Made by a program: the position numbers and the translations under genes. Positions 56,440 through 64,000 of a DNA stretch of 64,000 nt are shown here, piece after piece. Source of the stretch: a virus; IMG/VR virus record IMGVR_UViG_3300050821_007139, positions 27,469 through 91,468 of that record, one strand, 5' to 3'. Below the pieces are notes generated by a model. The model was not told the DNA's origin, did no database searches, and saw only the letters and a program-made list of their open reading frames with translations. Each line of letters starts with the position of its first letter. Position 1 is the first letter of the stretch.

Positions 56440-56499
56440 GCGAGTAGTGCCATTGGTGTTGGTAGTGCCACCTGCAATGCATATGCCGGGTCTTGTTAA

Positions 56500-56676
56500 T
56501 TGAGTGAAGATGTAATTTTACTAGAGCTTAGTGGCGATCCAATTTTACTGGAAGATTCTAGTGGAGATATTTTACTTGAGGTTCAACCTAGTCCTGGTCC
56601 TGGCGGTGAAATTATTTGGCCCACAGATTTCATAGCTAATATGGCTCGTTTTATGGGTAGAATGGGGTCAAGTTAA
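56500..56676 (+). CDS. Small repeat protein (58 aa)
   Basis: TTG 56500 shares no bases with the preceding TAA. Three units of (L)SGDPILLE/ SGDILLEV, then PGPGGEIIWPTDF. Possibly the end of a spike module cut loose, or a small decoration protein. TTG starts recur among nearby genes. Confidence 0.5.
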   Translation: MSEDVILLELSGDPILLEDSSGDILLEVQPSPGPGGEIIWPTDFIANMARFMGRMGSS

Positions 56677-56748
56677 GTGAGAGTTAAATTGGCTCAAGTC
56701 TTGATTTGTGTTTATATTCTATTTCTTAGACGTTACTTGGGGCTTTAA
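56677..56748 (+). CDS. 23-aa hydrophobic peptide
   Basis: GTG directly after the preceding stop; stop two bases before the next TTG. Single hydrophobic helix (VLICVYILFLRRYLGL). Very short; weak. Confidence 0.25.
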   Translation: MRVKLAQVLICVYILFLRRYLGL

Positions 56749-56750
56749 TT

Positions 56751-57416
56751 TTGTTACAAGATTTTGACCAATCTTTTGGAACAACATGGAACCCGACTGA
56801 CAATTCGGATGCGTTGTTAAGCAACGGTAACTTGACGGCGCTTTTTGGCGCCTCAGTTAATGTTTTCCACTCGATTCGATCTAATAGTTCTAAGACCTCT
56901 GGCAAGTTTATGTTTGTTACACAAATGGATAAGGTGGATTCAGTCGGCGGTTGGGTGATTGGGGTTGGATCGTTATTTGAATCTTTATTTGTCAAACCTG
57001 GTGATACACCTTTGAGTGTAGGAGCCTTATTTGGCGCTCCAATTAACAATTTATATATCTATGCAAATCAATTTAAATCTCTTAACTTGACCTCTCGTAT
57101 GCGCAATCATATTGCAACTTGTGTTGATGTAGATAACAAATTGGTTTGGTGGAATAATTTAGATCAAGGCTTTGGTTGGACAAATATAAGCACGGGCGAC
57201 TTTAGTGGCGATCCAACTCAAGGTATTGGAGGCACTGAATTTAGCTTTGATACTTCCTTGGGCTTGTTTATTATTGGCTCTGGATATAATTATCTTAATG
57301 AAGGCGATTCTTTAATCCTTAATCCCCAATGCTTCGGTTACACAGACTTTATTCCGGATGAATTTCAATCTTGGGATTTATTAACTAAAGGCTTTACAGT
57401 AGCTGAGCAATGTTAG
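56751..57416 (+). CDS. Structural protein of lectin/SPRY-like pattern (221 aa)
   Basis: TTG start. SIRSNSSKTSGKFMFVTQMDKVDSVGGWVIGVGSLF, then NHIATCVDVDNKLVWWNN, matches the SPRY/concanavalin-like phage domain (GxxYxExxxD...WxGIG). Directly precedes terL. Probably a fibre or head-surface adhesin domain. Confidence 0.6.
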   Translation: MLQDFDQSFGTTWNPTDNSDALLSNGNLTALFGASVNVFHSIRSNSSKTSGKFMFVTQMDKVDSVGGWVIGVGSLFESLFVKPGDTPLSVGALFGAPINNLYIYANQFKSLNLTSRMRNHIATCVDVDNKLVWWNNLDQGFGWTNISTGDFSGDPTQGIGGTEFSFDTSLGLFIIGSGYNYLNEGDSLILNPQCFGYTDFIPDEFQSWDLLTKGFTVAEQC

Positions 57417-57425
57417 AAAATAATT

Positions 57426-58865
57426 ATGGCAAACCTTATAACTCCAAGTGAAGCTGCAGAATTAATCTTAGCTCGACGTAAAGCTCGAGCTTCTATGGTT
57501 GAGTATGTTAAATATCTTGACTTGGGTTTTGTTCCTGCTAAGCATCATGAACTTATGTGCGCCAAGCTTGATGCGGTCGAACGTGGCGAAATAGATCGCT
57601 TAATGCTTTTCCTTCCTCCAGGATCAGGCAAATCAAAGTATGGATCAGAATTATTCCCAGCGTACTATTTGGGAAAAAATCCAACAAAATCAATTATCGC
57701 TTGTTCACATACTCAACCTCTCGCAGATCGGTTCGGGCGTCGAGTTCGTAACTTGTTTATGCAACCAGAACATAACGCCCTGTTTGGAATTGGACTCGCA
57801 AGTGATTCTAAGGCCGCTTCGTATTGGAGCACTGAGCGCGATGGAGAATATTTCGCTGCTGGTGTAGGTGTTGCTATCTCAGGCCGCCGGGCTGATATTG
57901 GCTTGATCGATGACCCCGTAAAGAATCGTGAAGATGCAGATTCGATTACCTCTCAAGAGCGAGTATGGGATTGGTATATAAATGACTTCTATCCTCGCTT
58001 AAAACCTAATGCCTCACAGATAATTATCTCCACACGTTGGCACGAGCGAGACTTGTCTGGCCGAGTTATTGAACGTGAAGGCTCTCGTTGGGATATAGTT
58101 GAGATTCCTTTTCTTGCTCGTGAGAATGATTTACTCGAACGTGAAATTAATGAACGTCTTTGGCCTGAATGGTTTACACAAGATCAGGTCGATACGGCCC
58201 AGTTAGATGCTCGTAGCTTCAGTGCTTTATATCAGCAACGCCCGGTTTCAGACGAAGGAGAATATTTTAAGCTGAATTGGTTCTCCGAATACGATCAAAT
58301 TCCTGAAAATGCGCATAGATATGGGGCGAGTGATTATGCCGTTACTGAAGGACATGGAGACTTCACGGAACATGGAATTTTTGCCTTAGATAGTTTTGGA
58401 AATTTATATATTGAAGATTGGTGGCGAAAGCAAGCTACAAGTGATGTATGGATTGAGGCACAGTGTGATTTGATTCAAGAATACGAACCCTTACGCTGGT
58501 TTGGCGAATCTGGGCCAATTCGTCGTTCAGTCGAGCCTTACCTTGCCCTCCGTATGACCGAACGCAATGCAGGCTGTTATATTGAATGGCTTCCTTCGCT
58601 TCATGATAAAGCCACACGTTGCCGATCTTTCCAAGCCTTAGCTTCTCGTGGTAAAGTCTTTCTTCCTCATAATGCCTCTTGGAAAGCTGAGCTATTAACT
58701 CAACTTACTCACTTTCCGGCTGGGCATCATGACGATGGTGTTGATGTGTGCTCGCTATTAGGCCGTGGGTTAGATCAGGTAGCGGCGCCAAGGATGAAAA
58801 AATGGAACCGAAATGAAAATCTAACTACTCGTGAACCTAGTGAACATGGTTGGATGGTAAGTTAA
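57426..58865 (+). CDS. terL: Terminase large subunit
   Basis: 479 aa. Walker A LPPGSGKSKYGS (64-75), ATPase motif IIISTRWHE, Walker B region DIGLIDDPV (about 158-166), then a nuclease domain with YGASDYAV (near 300), WFGESG (about 360), and HHDDGVDV (about 437-444). This is the full ATPase-nuclease TerL, P22-like in length. It pumps DNA into the procapsid and cuts the concatemer. Followed by portal and scaffold. Confidence 0.95.
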   Translation: MANLITPSEAAELILARRKARASMVEYVKYLDLGFVPAKHHELMCAKLDAVERGEIDRLMLFLPPGSGKSKYGSELFPAYYLGKNPTKSIIACSHTQPLADRFGRRVRNLFMQPEHNALFGIGLASDSKAASYWSTERDGEYFAAGVGVAISGRRADIGLIDDPVKNREDADSITSQERVWDWYINDFYPRLKPNASQIIISTRWHERDLSGRVIEREGSRWDIVEIPFLARENDLLEREINERLWPEWFTQDQVDTAQLDARSFSALYQQRPVSDEGEYFKLNWFSEYDQIPENAHRYGASDYAVTEGHGDFTEHGIFALDSFGNLYIEDWWRKQATSDVWIEAQCDLIQEYEPLRWFGESGPIRRSVEPYLALRMTERNAGCYIEWLPSLHDKATRCRSFQALASRGKVFLPHNASWKAELLTQLTHFPAGHHDDGVDVCSLLGRGLDQVAAPRMKKWNRNENLTTREPSEHGWMVS

Positions 58866-58880
58866 CTCAGGAGTGTGGAA

Positions 58881-59360
58881 ATGGACGAGCGTTTGAAATT
58901 ATTCTCAGATCGGATTATAACTAAAGATAAGCTTATATATGGTGTAACTACGCCAGAAGAAGTTAGTAATAATTTTGCTGAAATTGCAGAAATAGTCAAT
59001 AAATTATTAATTGAAGAAATTAAAAAAACTGAATTAATACTTATACATTATCCTGATTTTGTTAAACATGGCACAATGGTAGGGGATGGCTATAAAGCTA
59101 TTCAGCTCAATTGTTGTACTGATCATTGGATGGAATCAGGCTATATGCAAAACTTTTGTTCAAGATTAAAAAAAATCCTACCAGCAATGGTAGAGAGTCT
59201 TGTTGCTGGAGTAAAAGATCACAAATTTACAAGAATATATACTCTTGAACTTCCGATGGGGGTTATAGACTCCCGTCATGCAGGAATCTCCCGTCTAGTT
59301 ACTGCTTACAATATTAATATTGACGATTATTTTACTAGAATTGATATAATTGGAGCTTAA
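58881..59360 (+). CDS. Hypothetical protein (159 aa)
   Basis: Start at ATG 58881 (AGGAGTG upstream). Helical N-half (VSNNFAEIAEIVNKLLIEEIKK), then an alpha-beta part with an CC pair (LNCCTDHW). More AT-rich than terL. No family recognised. Confidence 0.6.
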   Translation: MDERLKLFSDRIITKDKLIYGVTTPEEVSNNFAEIAEIVNKLLIEEIKKTELILIHYPDFVKHGTMVGDGYKAIQLNCCTDHWMESGYMQNFCSRLKKILPAMVESLVAGVKDHKFTRIYTLELPMGVIDSRHAGISRLVTAYNINIDDYFTRIDIIGA

Positions 59361-59363
59361 TTT

Positions 59364-59765
59364 ATGGCTAACAGTCCCGATCCGCATTCACAAACACTTT
59401 TAGATGATTATAATGCTCAATTGGTAATTTTGGTACAAGAAGTTCGTGGCCTTAAAATTATAGCAAGTGATCCAAATATAACTCCGGATGAATTAAATAT
59501 TGTAAATATACAAATTGGTGCTCGACAACTACGTGCTGATCTGATTAATGCATCAATTGTGGCAATTAATGCTTTGGCTGTGGATGATTATCCTGATCTT
59601 CTTCCTGTTGTTATCCCTCCAGATATACTTAAAGCAATTCAACAAGAGGTCTCTGATGTAACAATTGCAGCTGCTATATTTGCTTCTCCTCCTGCTGAAA
59701 CAGGGGATTTTAACCCAGAACTAGCAACGATTACACCAAATAATCCTATTCAAACGGCGCGGTAA
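59364..59765 (+). CDS. Helical protein with C-terminal FNP motif
   Basis: 133 aa. Helices (LLDDYNAQLVILVQEVRGLK, LNIVNIQIGARQLRADLI), then the end TGDFNPELATITPNN, related to 8636 and 59823. Suggests a head-associated role. Confidence 0.6.
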   Translation: MANSPDPHSQTLLDDYNAQLVILVQEVRGLKIIASDPNITPDELNIVNIQIGARQLRADLINASIVAINALAVDDYPDLLPVVIPPDILKAIQQEVSDVTIAAAIFASPPAETGDFNPELATITPNNPIQTAR

Positions 59766-59822
59766 CGCTCGAAGCCGCAAATTAACGATCATTCATCGAG
59801 CATTATGTAAGGAACTAAATTT

Positions 59823-60146
59823 ATGGCTACCCCAGTTGTACTTGCTACTATGACTCCAGGCCAAACAGCTGTTGGAGTTCTTACTTTTGACGAAGCACCG
59901 CCCACTGATGGTGCTGTTACAAGCGACAACACTGCAGTTATGACTATTAGTCTTGCTCCAGATCATATCACTTGGACAGCTATTGCAGTTGCTGTTGGGA
60001 CTTGTAATTTTAATTATACTGGTACTTCTCTTCCACCTGATGTTGGACCGGTTGTAGTTGCAACTATGGTCGGCACTGTTGAGGCTGTACCTGCTGCAGA
60101 GGTAGGGAATTTTAATCCGGCCACTGCAGTTATTACTGGACCTTAA
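59823..60146 (+). CDS. Ig-like decoration-type protein (107 aa)
   Basis: AAGGAAC upstream. GQTAVGVLTFDEAPPTDGAVTSDNTAVMTISLAPDHITWTAIAVAVGT is a bacterial Ig-like (Big_2) pattern as on phage capsid decoration proteins. Ends VGNFNPATAVITGP. Confidence 0.65.
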   Translation: MATPVVLATMTPGQTAVGVLTFDEAPPTDGAVTSDNTAVMTISLAPDHITWTAIAVAVGTCNFNYTGTSLPPDVGPVVVATMVGTVEAVPAAEVGNFNPATAVITGP

Positions 60147-60282
60147 TTAAATCTCTGGACAAGACGGTGAGTGTCCTTGGTAGACCTAAATAACCCCGTC
60201 CGCCAATGGAATCCCAGGTTATGTTTGGCCACACGACTTAATCATGGTTCGCGATTGGCAACTTTAAGAGAGGAACTTAATT
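60147..60282. other. Structured 136-base spacer
   Basis: GGACA with TGTCC and GACGG with CCGTC form alternative stems at 60157-60201. It ends in GAGAGGAAC before the next ATG. No gene. It is weakly reminiscent of the spacer at 50.9 kb but lacks the CCGTAAGG word. Confidence 0.3.
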
Positions 60283-60480
60283 ATGCCTGCACCAAGTGAA
60301 GAGAAGTTATTTAAGTATTATCCGGGCCGTGCACGTAAACGCGAGATTGAGGATAGGCTTGAAGATAAGGAAGGCCGGAGTCTGGTCCGTCAACATGATG
60401 CCCAGCCTGATTGGGGCCGAGAAACTGAGAATAAACTTGCTAAGAAACGCAACATGAATGGCCCGCAAGGAATCTTTTAA
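60283..60480 (+). CDS. Charged small protein (65 aa)
   Basis: GAGAGGAAC upstream. Very charged (ARKREIEDRLEDKEGR), ends GPQGIF. Small head-block protein. Function unknown. Confidence 0.6.
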   Translation: MPAPSEEKLFKYYPGRARKREIEDRLEDKEGRSLVRQHDAQPDWGRETENKLAKKRNMNGPQGIF

Positions 60481-60717
60481 TTGGTTAATTCCTATTCCGA
60501 ATTTGAATTTTATTCGCCAATTTTAGATTCTGTTTGCCTCCGTGTCTCTGTCTCCGATGGCCATATTGGGGAATTTTTTGCAATTGTCCCGAAACCTTCA
60601 CAAGGTTCCTCGTTGCGTGAATTGAGAAACCGTGTTCTTAATGCTATAGAGGCCGCAATGGAAGCTAACCTGCTGCCTGGTGAGGTCAAGATAGATTTGG
60701 ATAAGATATCTCCATGA
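60481..60717 (+). CDS. Hypothetical protein (78 aa)
   Basis: TTG start right after the previous stop. Alpha-beta (FEFYSPILDSVCLRVSVSD, LRELRNRVLNAIEAAMEANL). Ends with ATGA overlap into the next gene. Function unknown. Confidence 0.6.
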   Translation: MVNSYSEFEFYSPILDSVCLRVSVSDGHIGEFFAIVPKPSQGSSLRELRNRVLNAIEAAMEANLLPGEVKIDLDKISP

Positions 60718-60869
60718 AACAAATCAAATCTGAAATCAAGCCGGTTAAATTAAAGGCTGATAAAGTACCTGCACTTAAAGGTTCTACACTTAAAGTATCT
60801 AAGCTTAAAGGACCAAAGCTAACCAAACCCCGGCTTTCTATGGGTTCAGGTGTTAGTAGAAAGCGCTAG
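60714..60869 (+). CDS. Lys-rich small protein (51 aa)
   Basis: ATG 60714 overlaps the previous stop. Repeats of LKG/LKxSKLKGPKL, about 30 percent Lys, ends SRKR. Probably binds DNA or the negatively charged portal environment. Three bases before the portal start. Confidence 0.6.
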   Translation: MKQIKSEIKPVKLKADKVPALKGSTLKVSKLKGPKLTKPRLSMGSGVSRKR

Positions 60870-60871
60870 TT

Positions 60872-63091
60872 TTGCAAGACCCTCTTAAGCCTTTAAACGA
60901 CGGTAAGATCGGCTTACCCACGGTTGATGCTGGGCATAATAAAATTGCGCCGAATTCTCTTAATGACTCTAATGATGGTAAAGTAAGACCGCTTCGGGCC
61001 GAACAAGTTTCTTCTGAAGAGGAAGACAATGAAATCTTGACTCGCGCCCGTAAACGCTTTGAGCGGGCGATCCAAACCTCGGCTGATAATCGCCGTGATG
61101 GTTTAGATGACGATAAGTTTTACTCTGGAGATCAATGGAGCGCGGATGTTCGCGCAAGGAGAAACGCTGAAAAACGGCCTTGCCTAACTTTAAATAAGTT
61201 TCCGACTCTGGTTAAACAAGTCACTAATGATCAAAGACAAAATCGCCCTACAATTGATATCCATCCGGTTGGCGATAAAGGAGATGTAACTTCTGCAAAG
61301 ATTTATCGAGGCTTGATACGCGAAATCGAACGGGAGTCTTATGCAGATCGTGCTTATGATACCGGATTTGAATCTGCGGCCCGTAAAGGTTGGGGTTATT
61401 GGCGTATAGTTCCGGAATACGAATCTCCTGATACTTTTGATCAAGTCTTACGGATTCGTCGTATTCGTAATACATTCTCTGTTTATGATGATCCTGATTC
61501 GATAGAAATTGATGGTGGTGACTCTACTTGGTGGTTCATTACTGAAATGATGGATCGGGACGATTTCAAACTTAAATATCCCGATAAAGATCCAATGCCG
61601 TTTACAGCAGCCGGTTATGGCGATGCTTATAGAAACTGGCTAGATCAGTATAACATCCGTGTCGCGGAATATTATGAGACTATATTAAAATCTCGTGAGC
61701 TTGTTATGCTCAACAATGGTTTTGAGGGGTGGAGGGACGAATTAAGCAAGGAAGCTTTGGATCAATTTGAGATTGTTCAAAAAAGAAAATCTCTTGTTCC
61801 TACAATTTGGTGGTATAAGATTACAGGAAAACAAATACTAGAGCGCTCAAAATGGCTCGGACAATTTATGCCAGTGATTCGCGTAATCGGCGACGAGATT
61901 GATATTGAAGGTAAGGTTAAATATTCTGGCATAGTTCGCCATGCTAAGGATGCCCAAAGGAGCTACAATTATTTTCGTACTGCTGAGGTAGAACGAATAG
62001 CGCTTATGCCTAAAGCGCCTTATTTAATTGCTGAAGGCCAGCTTGAGGGCTATGAAGGGGTGTGGAAAGAGGCAAATACCAAGTCGCATCCGTATTTGCC
62101 ATATCGAGTTGCTGAGTTACATGGACACTTAGTCCCGCCTCCACGCCGTGAACCTCCTATTTCTCCTGATGCTGGCGATGCAGCTATAGCGGCTAATGCT
62201 GCCCAAGATATGTTGACAACAACAGGGATTCGCTTCGACGCTACACTTAATGAACGTACTTATGACGAGTCTGGTAGAGCACTTCGTGAACTTCGCCGCT
62301 CGGGTGATATTGGCTCTTTCAATCTTGTGGATAACCTTATGCACTCCCTCCGCCATACTGGCGAAGTTTTAGTTGATGCAATTCCGAAGTATTACACCCG
62401 TCCGGGCCGAGTGCTTACAATTATCCGTGAGGATAATACAGAAGAGATGATTAAAGTCTCTGTTGGCGGGAACCAAAGTCCAGTTTCTGAAAGTACTGAT
62501 CCTGATACACAAAAAATCATTCGCGCTTTTGATCCCAAGGTCGGCAAGTATGGCGTGACTGTTACTATCGGCCCAAGTTACGCCACGCGACGGATTGAGA
62601 CTGCAGAATCTATGATGGATTTCCTACGGGCGATTCCGACTGCAGCACCAGTAATTGCTGATCTTGTTGCTAAAAATCAAGATTGGGAAGGCTCGGAAGA
62701 AATTGCTGCGAGGTTGGCTACCTTGCTTCCGCCTGGCCTTAATAAACCTGAGCTACGCGATGTCCCGCCGCAAATTCGCGCAGTTATTAATCAACTTGAA
62801 CAACAAGTTCAACAACTTACCCAAGAACGGCAAATGCTTACGGCTCAGATTAATGATCGTAATGCCGATCGGCAGCTTGCCCGCGAACGTATTAATCGCA
62901 CTTTTGAGGTCCAGCTTCTTAATGTCGTTCAGAAAGCGCAAACAGCGGCGCAAAAAGTTGAGGCTGAAGATAAGCGCACTGCAGCTGCAAACATGCATCA
63001 ACTTGCGGGCGACGTGTTAGATCTTTATGCTGATTTAACTAAGGCTGCCGATAAACCAGAGAAAGAGTCTAAGGGTGGTAAAGGGACTTAA
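60872..63091 (+). CDS. P22-type portal protein
   Basis: 739 aa from TTG 60872. RFERAIQTSADNRRDGLDDDKFYSGDQW, LTLNKFPTLVKQVTNDQRQNRP and FSVYDDPDSIEIDGGD match the P22-like portal start. TRRIETAESMMDFLRAIPTAAP marks its crown-stem part. The C-terminal 130 residues are a Gln/Glu/Arg coiled coil. Forms the dodecameric DNA gate and TerL docking site. The match points to a podovirus. Confidence 0.93.
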   Translation: MQDPLKPLNDGKIGLPTVDAGHNKIAPNSLNDSNDGKVRPLRAEQVSSEEEDNEILTRARKRFERAIQTSADNRRDGLDDDKFYSGDQWSADVRARRNAEKRPCLTLNKFPTLVKQVTNDQRQNRPTIDIHPVGDKGDVTSAKIYRGLIREIERESYADRAYDTGFESAARKGWGYWRIVPEYESPDTFDQVLRIRRIRNTFSVYDDPDSIEIDGGDSTWWFITEMMDRDDFKLKYPDKDPMPFTAAGYGDAYRNWLDQYNIRVAEYYETILKSRELVMLNNGFEGWRDELSKEALDQFEIVQKRKSLVPTIWWYKITGKQILERSKWLGQFMPVIRVIGDEIDIEGKVKYSGIVRHAKDAQRSYNYFRTAEVERIALMPKAPYLIAEGQLEGYEGVWKEANTKSHPYLPYRVAELHGHLVPPPRREPPISPDAGDAAIAANAAQDMLTTTGIRFDATLNERTYDESGRALRELRRSGDIGSFNLVDNLMHSLRHTGEVLVDAIPKYYTRPGRVLTIIREDNTEEMIKVSVGGNQSPVSESTDPDTQKIIRAFDPKVGKYGVTVTIGPSYATRRIETAESMMDFLRAIPTAAPVIADLVAKNQDWEGSEEIAARLATLLPPGLNKPELRDVPPQIRAVINQLEQQVQQLTQERQMLTAQINDRNADRQLARERINRTFEVQLLNVVQKAQTAAQKVEAEDKRTAAANMHQLAGDVLDLYADLTKAADKPEKESKGGKGT

Positions 63092-63094
63092 ATC

Positions 63095-64000
63095 ATGCCA
63101 GATGTGATTGTTAATAATGCTCCAGCACTTAGTGCTACCAGTGATCTTCCGCAACCAGCCCCTGTAGATACTAATGCTGCTACTACTCCGCCGGTGGCTC
63201 CGAGCGCGGAAACTATACCGACTGAAACTACAGCGCCGGCTGCGCCACCAGAACAAGTAACTACACCACCCAGTGATAGAACTATTACTGGTAGGTTTTC
63301 TGAACTTGCAGGTCAGCGGCGCGAAGCAGAGCTTAGAGCGCAAAGGCTGGAAGCCCTAGCGGCCCAACAGGGCGAGCAAATCTCACGCTTGTTAGATACA
63401 GTTGGGAAGTTAGCAGCTCCAGTAGCACCTAGTGGTCCTGAACCAACGCAAATATCTACTTTTTCTGAGCCTCGGCCTTCTCGTGAGGCTTTTGAGGATT
63501 CTGAAGTTTACGAATCTGAGCTTGTATCTTGGGCGGGCCGAGAAGCGGCCTCTAAAGCTGCTGCAGAAATGCAACGTCTTCAAGTCGAGGCTGATGCTGC
63601 TAAAGCCGAACATGAACGCGTAGCTGGTGAGACTAAAGCTCGCGAAGAATCTGAAGCCAAAGCCCGTGAAGACTCTAATAAACTTCAAGCCTCTTGGCAA
63701 GAACGGCGCGAGTCTGCTGCTAAGAAATATGAAGATTTTGATGAAGTAACTCAAAATCCTGATCTGCCATTTGTTCCTGGCTCTCCTATGGCCCACGCGA
63801 TTCTTAACCGCGAAGATGGGGCCGAGCTAGCTTATTATCTTGGCAAACATCCAGAAGAAGCAAATAAAATTGCTCGGATGGTTATCCCAGGTCAGGTTTT
63901 CCCGCCTGGTTCGCCTCAAGCCGGCTTGCCTATGTGGGATTTTATGGGACAGGCACTTGAATTAGGAAAAATTATAACTAAGCTTGATCTGACTCCAGCT
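63095..64000 (+). CDS. Scaffold-like protein (cut by window end)
   Basis: ATG 63095; at least 302 codons and still open at the edge. An Ala/Pro/Thr-rich N-terminal third, then a long charged Ala/Glu/Arg coiled coil (GQRREAELRAQRLEALAAQQGEQ, REAASKAAAEMQRLQ). Then a globular part (YEDFDEVTQNPDLPF, AYYLGKHPEEANKIA). This composition and the place after the portal fit a podovirus scaffolding protein that shapes the procapsid. Confidence 0.75.
   Translation, partial: MPDVIVNNAPALSATSDLPQPAPVDTNAATTPPVAPSAETIPTETTAPAAPPEQVTTPPSDRTITGRFSELAGQRREAELRAQRLEALAAQQGEQISRLLDTVGKLAAPVAPSGPEPTQISTFSEPRPSREAFEDSEVYESELVSWAGREAASKAAAEMQRLQVEADAAKAEHERVAGETKAREESEAKAREDSNKLQASWQERRESAAKKYEDFDEVTQNPDLPFVPGSPMAHAILNREDGAELAYYLGKHPEEANKIARMVIPGQVFPPGSPQAGLPMWDFMGQALELGKIITKLDLTPA

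Overview
The window looks like part of a tailed bacteriophage genome, most likely a podovirus-type phage of a Gram-negative bacterium. The evidence is a P22-type portal followed by a scaffold-like gene at the right end, a full-length terminase large subunit, dense one-direction gene blocks with ATGA stop/start overlaps, lipoprotein and Sec signal peptides, and a GH25 endolysin. Base composition is moderately AT-rich, with local GC-rich islands. The host cannot be fixed from the sequence; an alphaproteobacterium is only a guess. No integrase or repressor was recognised, so nothing here points to lysogeny. The major capsid gene is not in the window and presumably lies past its right end.

Layout. 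(1) 1-12563, rightward: secreted or tail-associated surface proteins, a beta-helix spike candidate, a TatA-like protein, a four-cysteine HiPIP-like protein, a lysis region (33-aa membrane peptide, GH25 lysozyme, later a holin candidate and a lipoprotein), a glycosyltransferase, and an S53 (sedolisin) protease. (2) 12591-45221, leftward: more than 70 mostly tiny genes for nucleotide metabolism and replication. They include a B12-dependent ribonucleotide reductase, MazG-like pyrophosphohydrolase, primase/helicase-like ATPase, family A DNA polymerase, UDG-exonuclease fusion, two methyltransferase-like proteins, Sak4/RecA-like ATPase with an SSB-like neighbour, Cas4/RecB-like nuclease, DUF932, and a SprT-like metallopeptidase. 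Many 25-60 aa membrane peptides and one tRNA-Leu(UAA) lie among them. (3) 45222-45882: a divergent control region with iteron-like repeats, AT-rich DNA and a strong sigma70-type promoter. (4) 45883-64000, rightward: a short early-looking unit closed by a terminator, then small terminase, PD-(D/E)XK nuclease, a terminase-ATPase-like paralogue with degraded motifs, small head/decoration genes, a second group of secreted or spike-like proteins, the real terminase large subunit, portal and scaffold.

The most unusual features are: a structured noncoding element present in at least two and probably three copies in otherwise gene-packed DNA (11.3, 18.1 and 50.9 kb); a 3'-5' exonuclease domain split between two genes with three genes between them; a terminase ATPase paralogue with a degenerate Walker A and E-to-Q Walker B; phage-borne TatA, HiPIP-like and sedolisin genes; a recurring acidic -IEI carboxy-terminus on leftward proteins; and further candidate structured RNAs at 28.4 and 48.7 kb. 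All calls come from reading the sequence; no database search or folding program was run.
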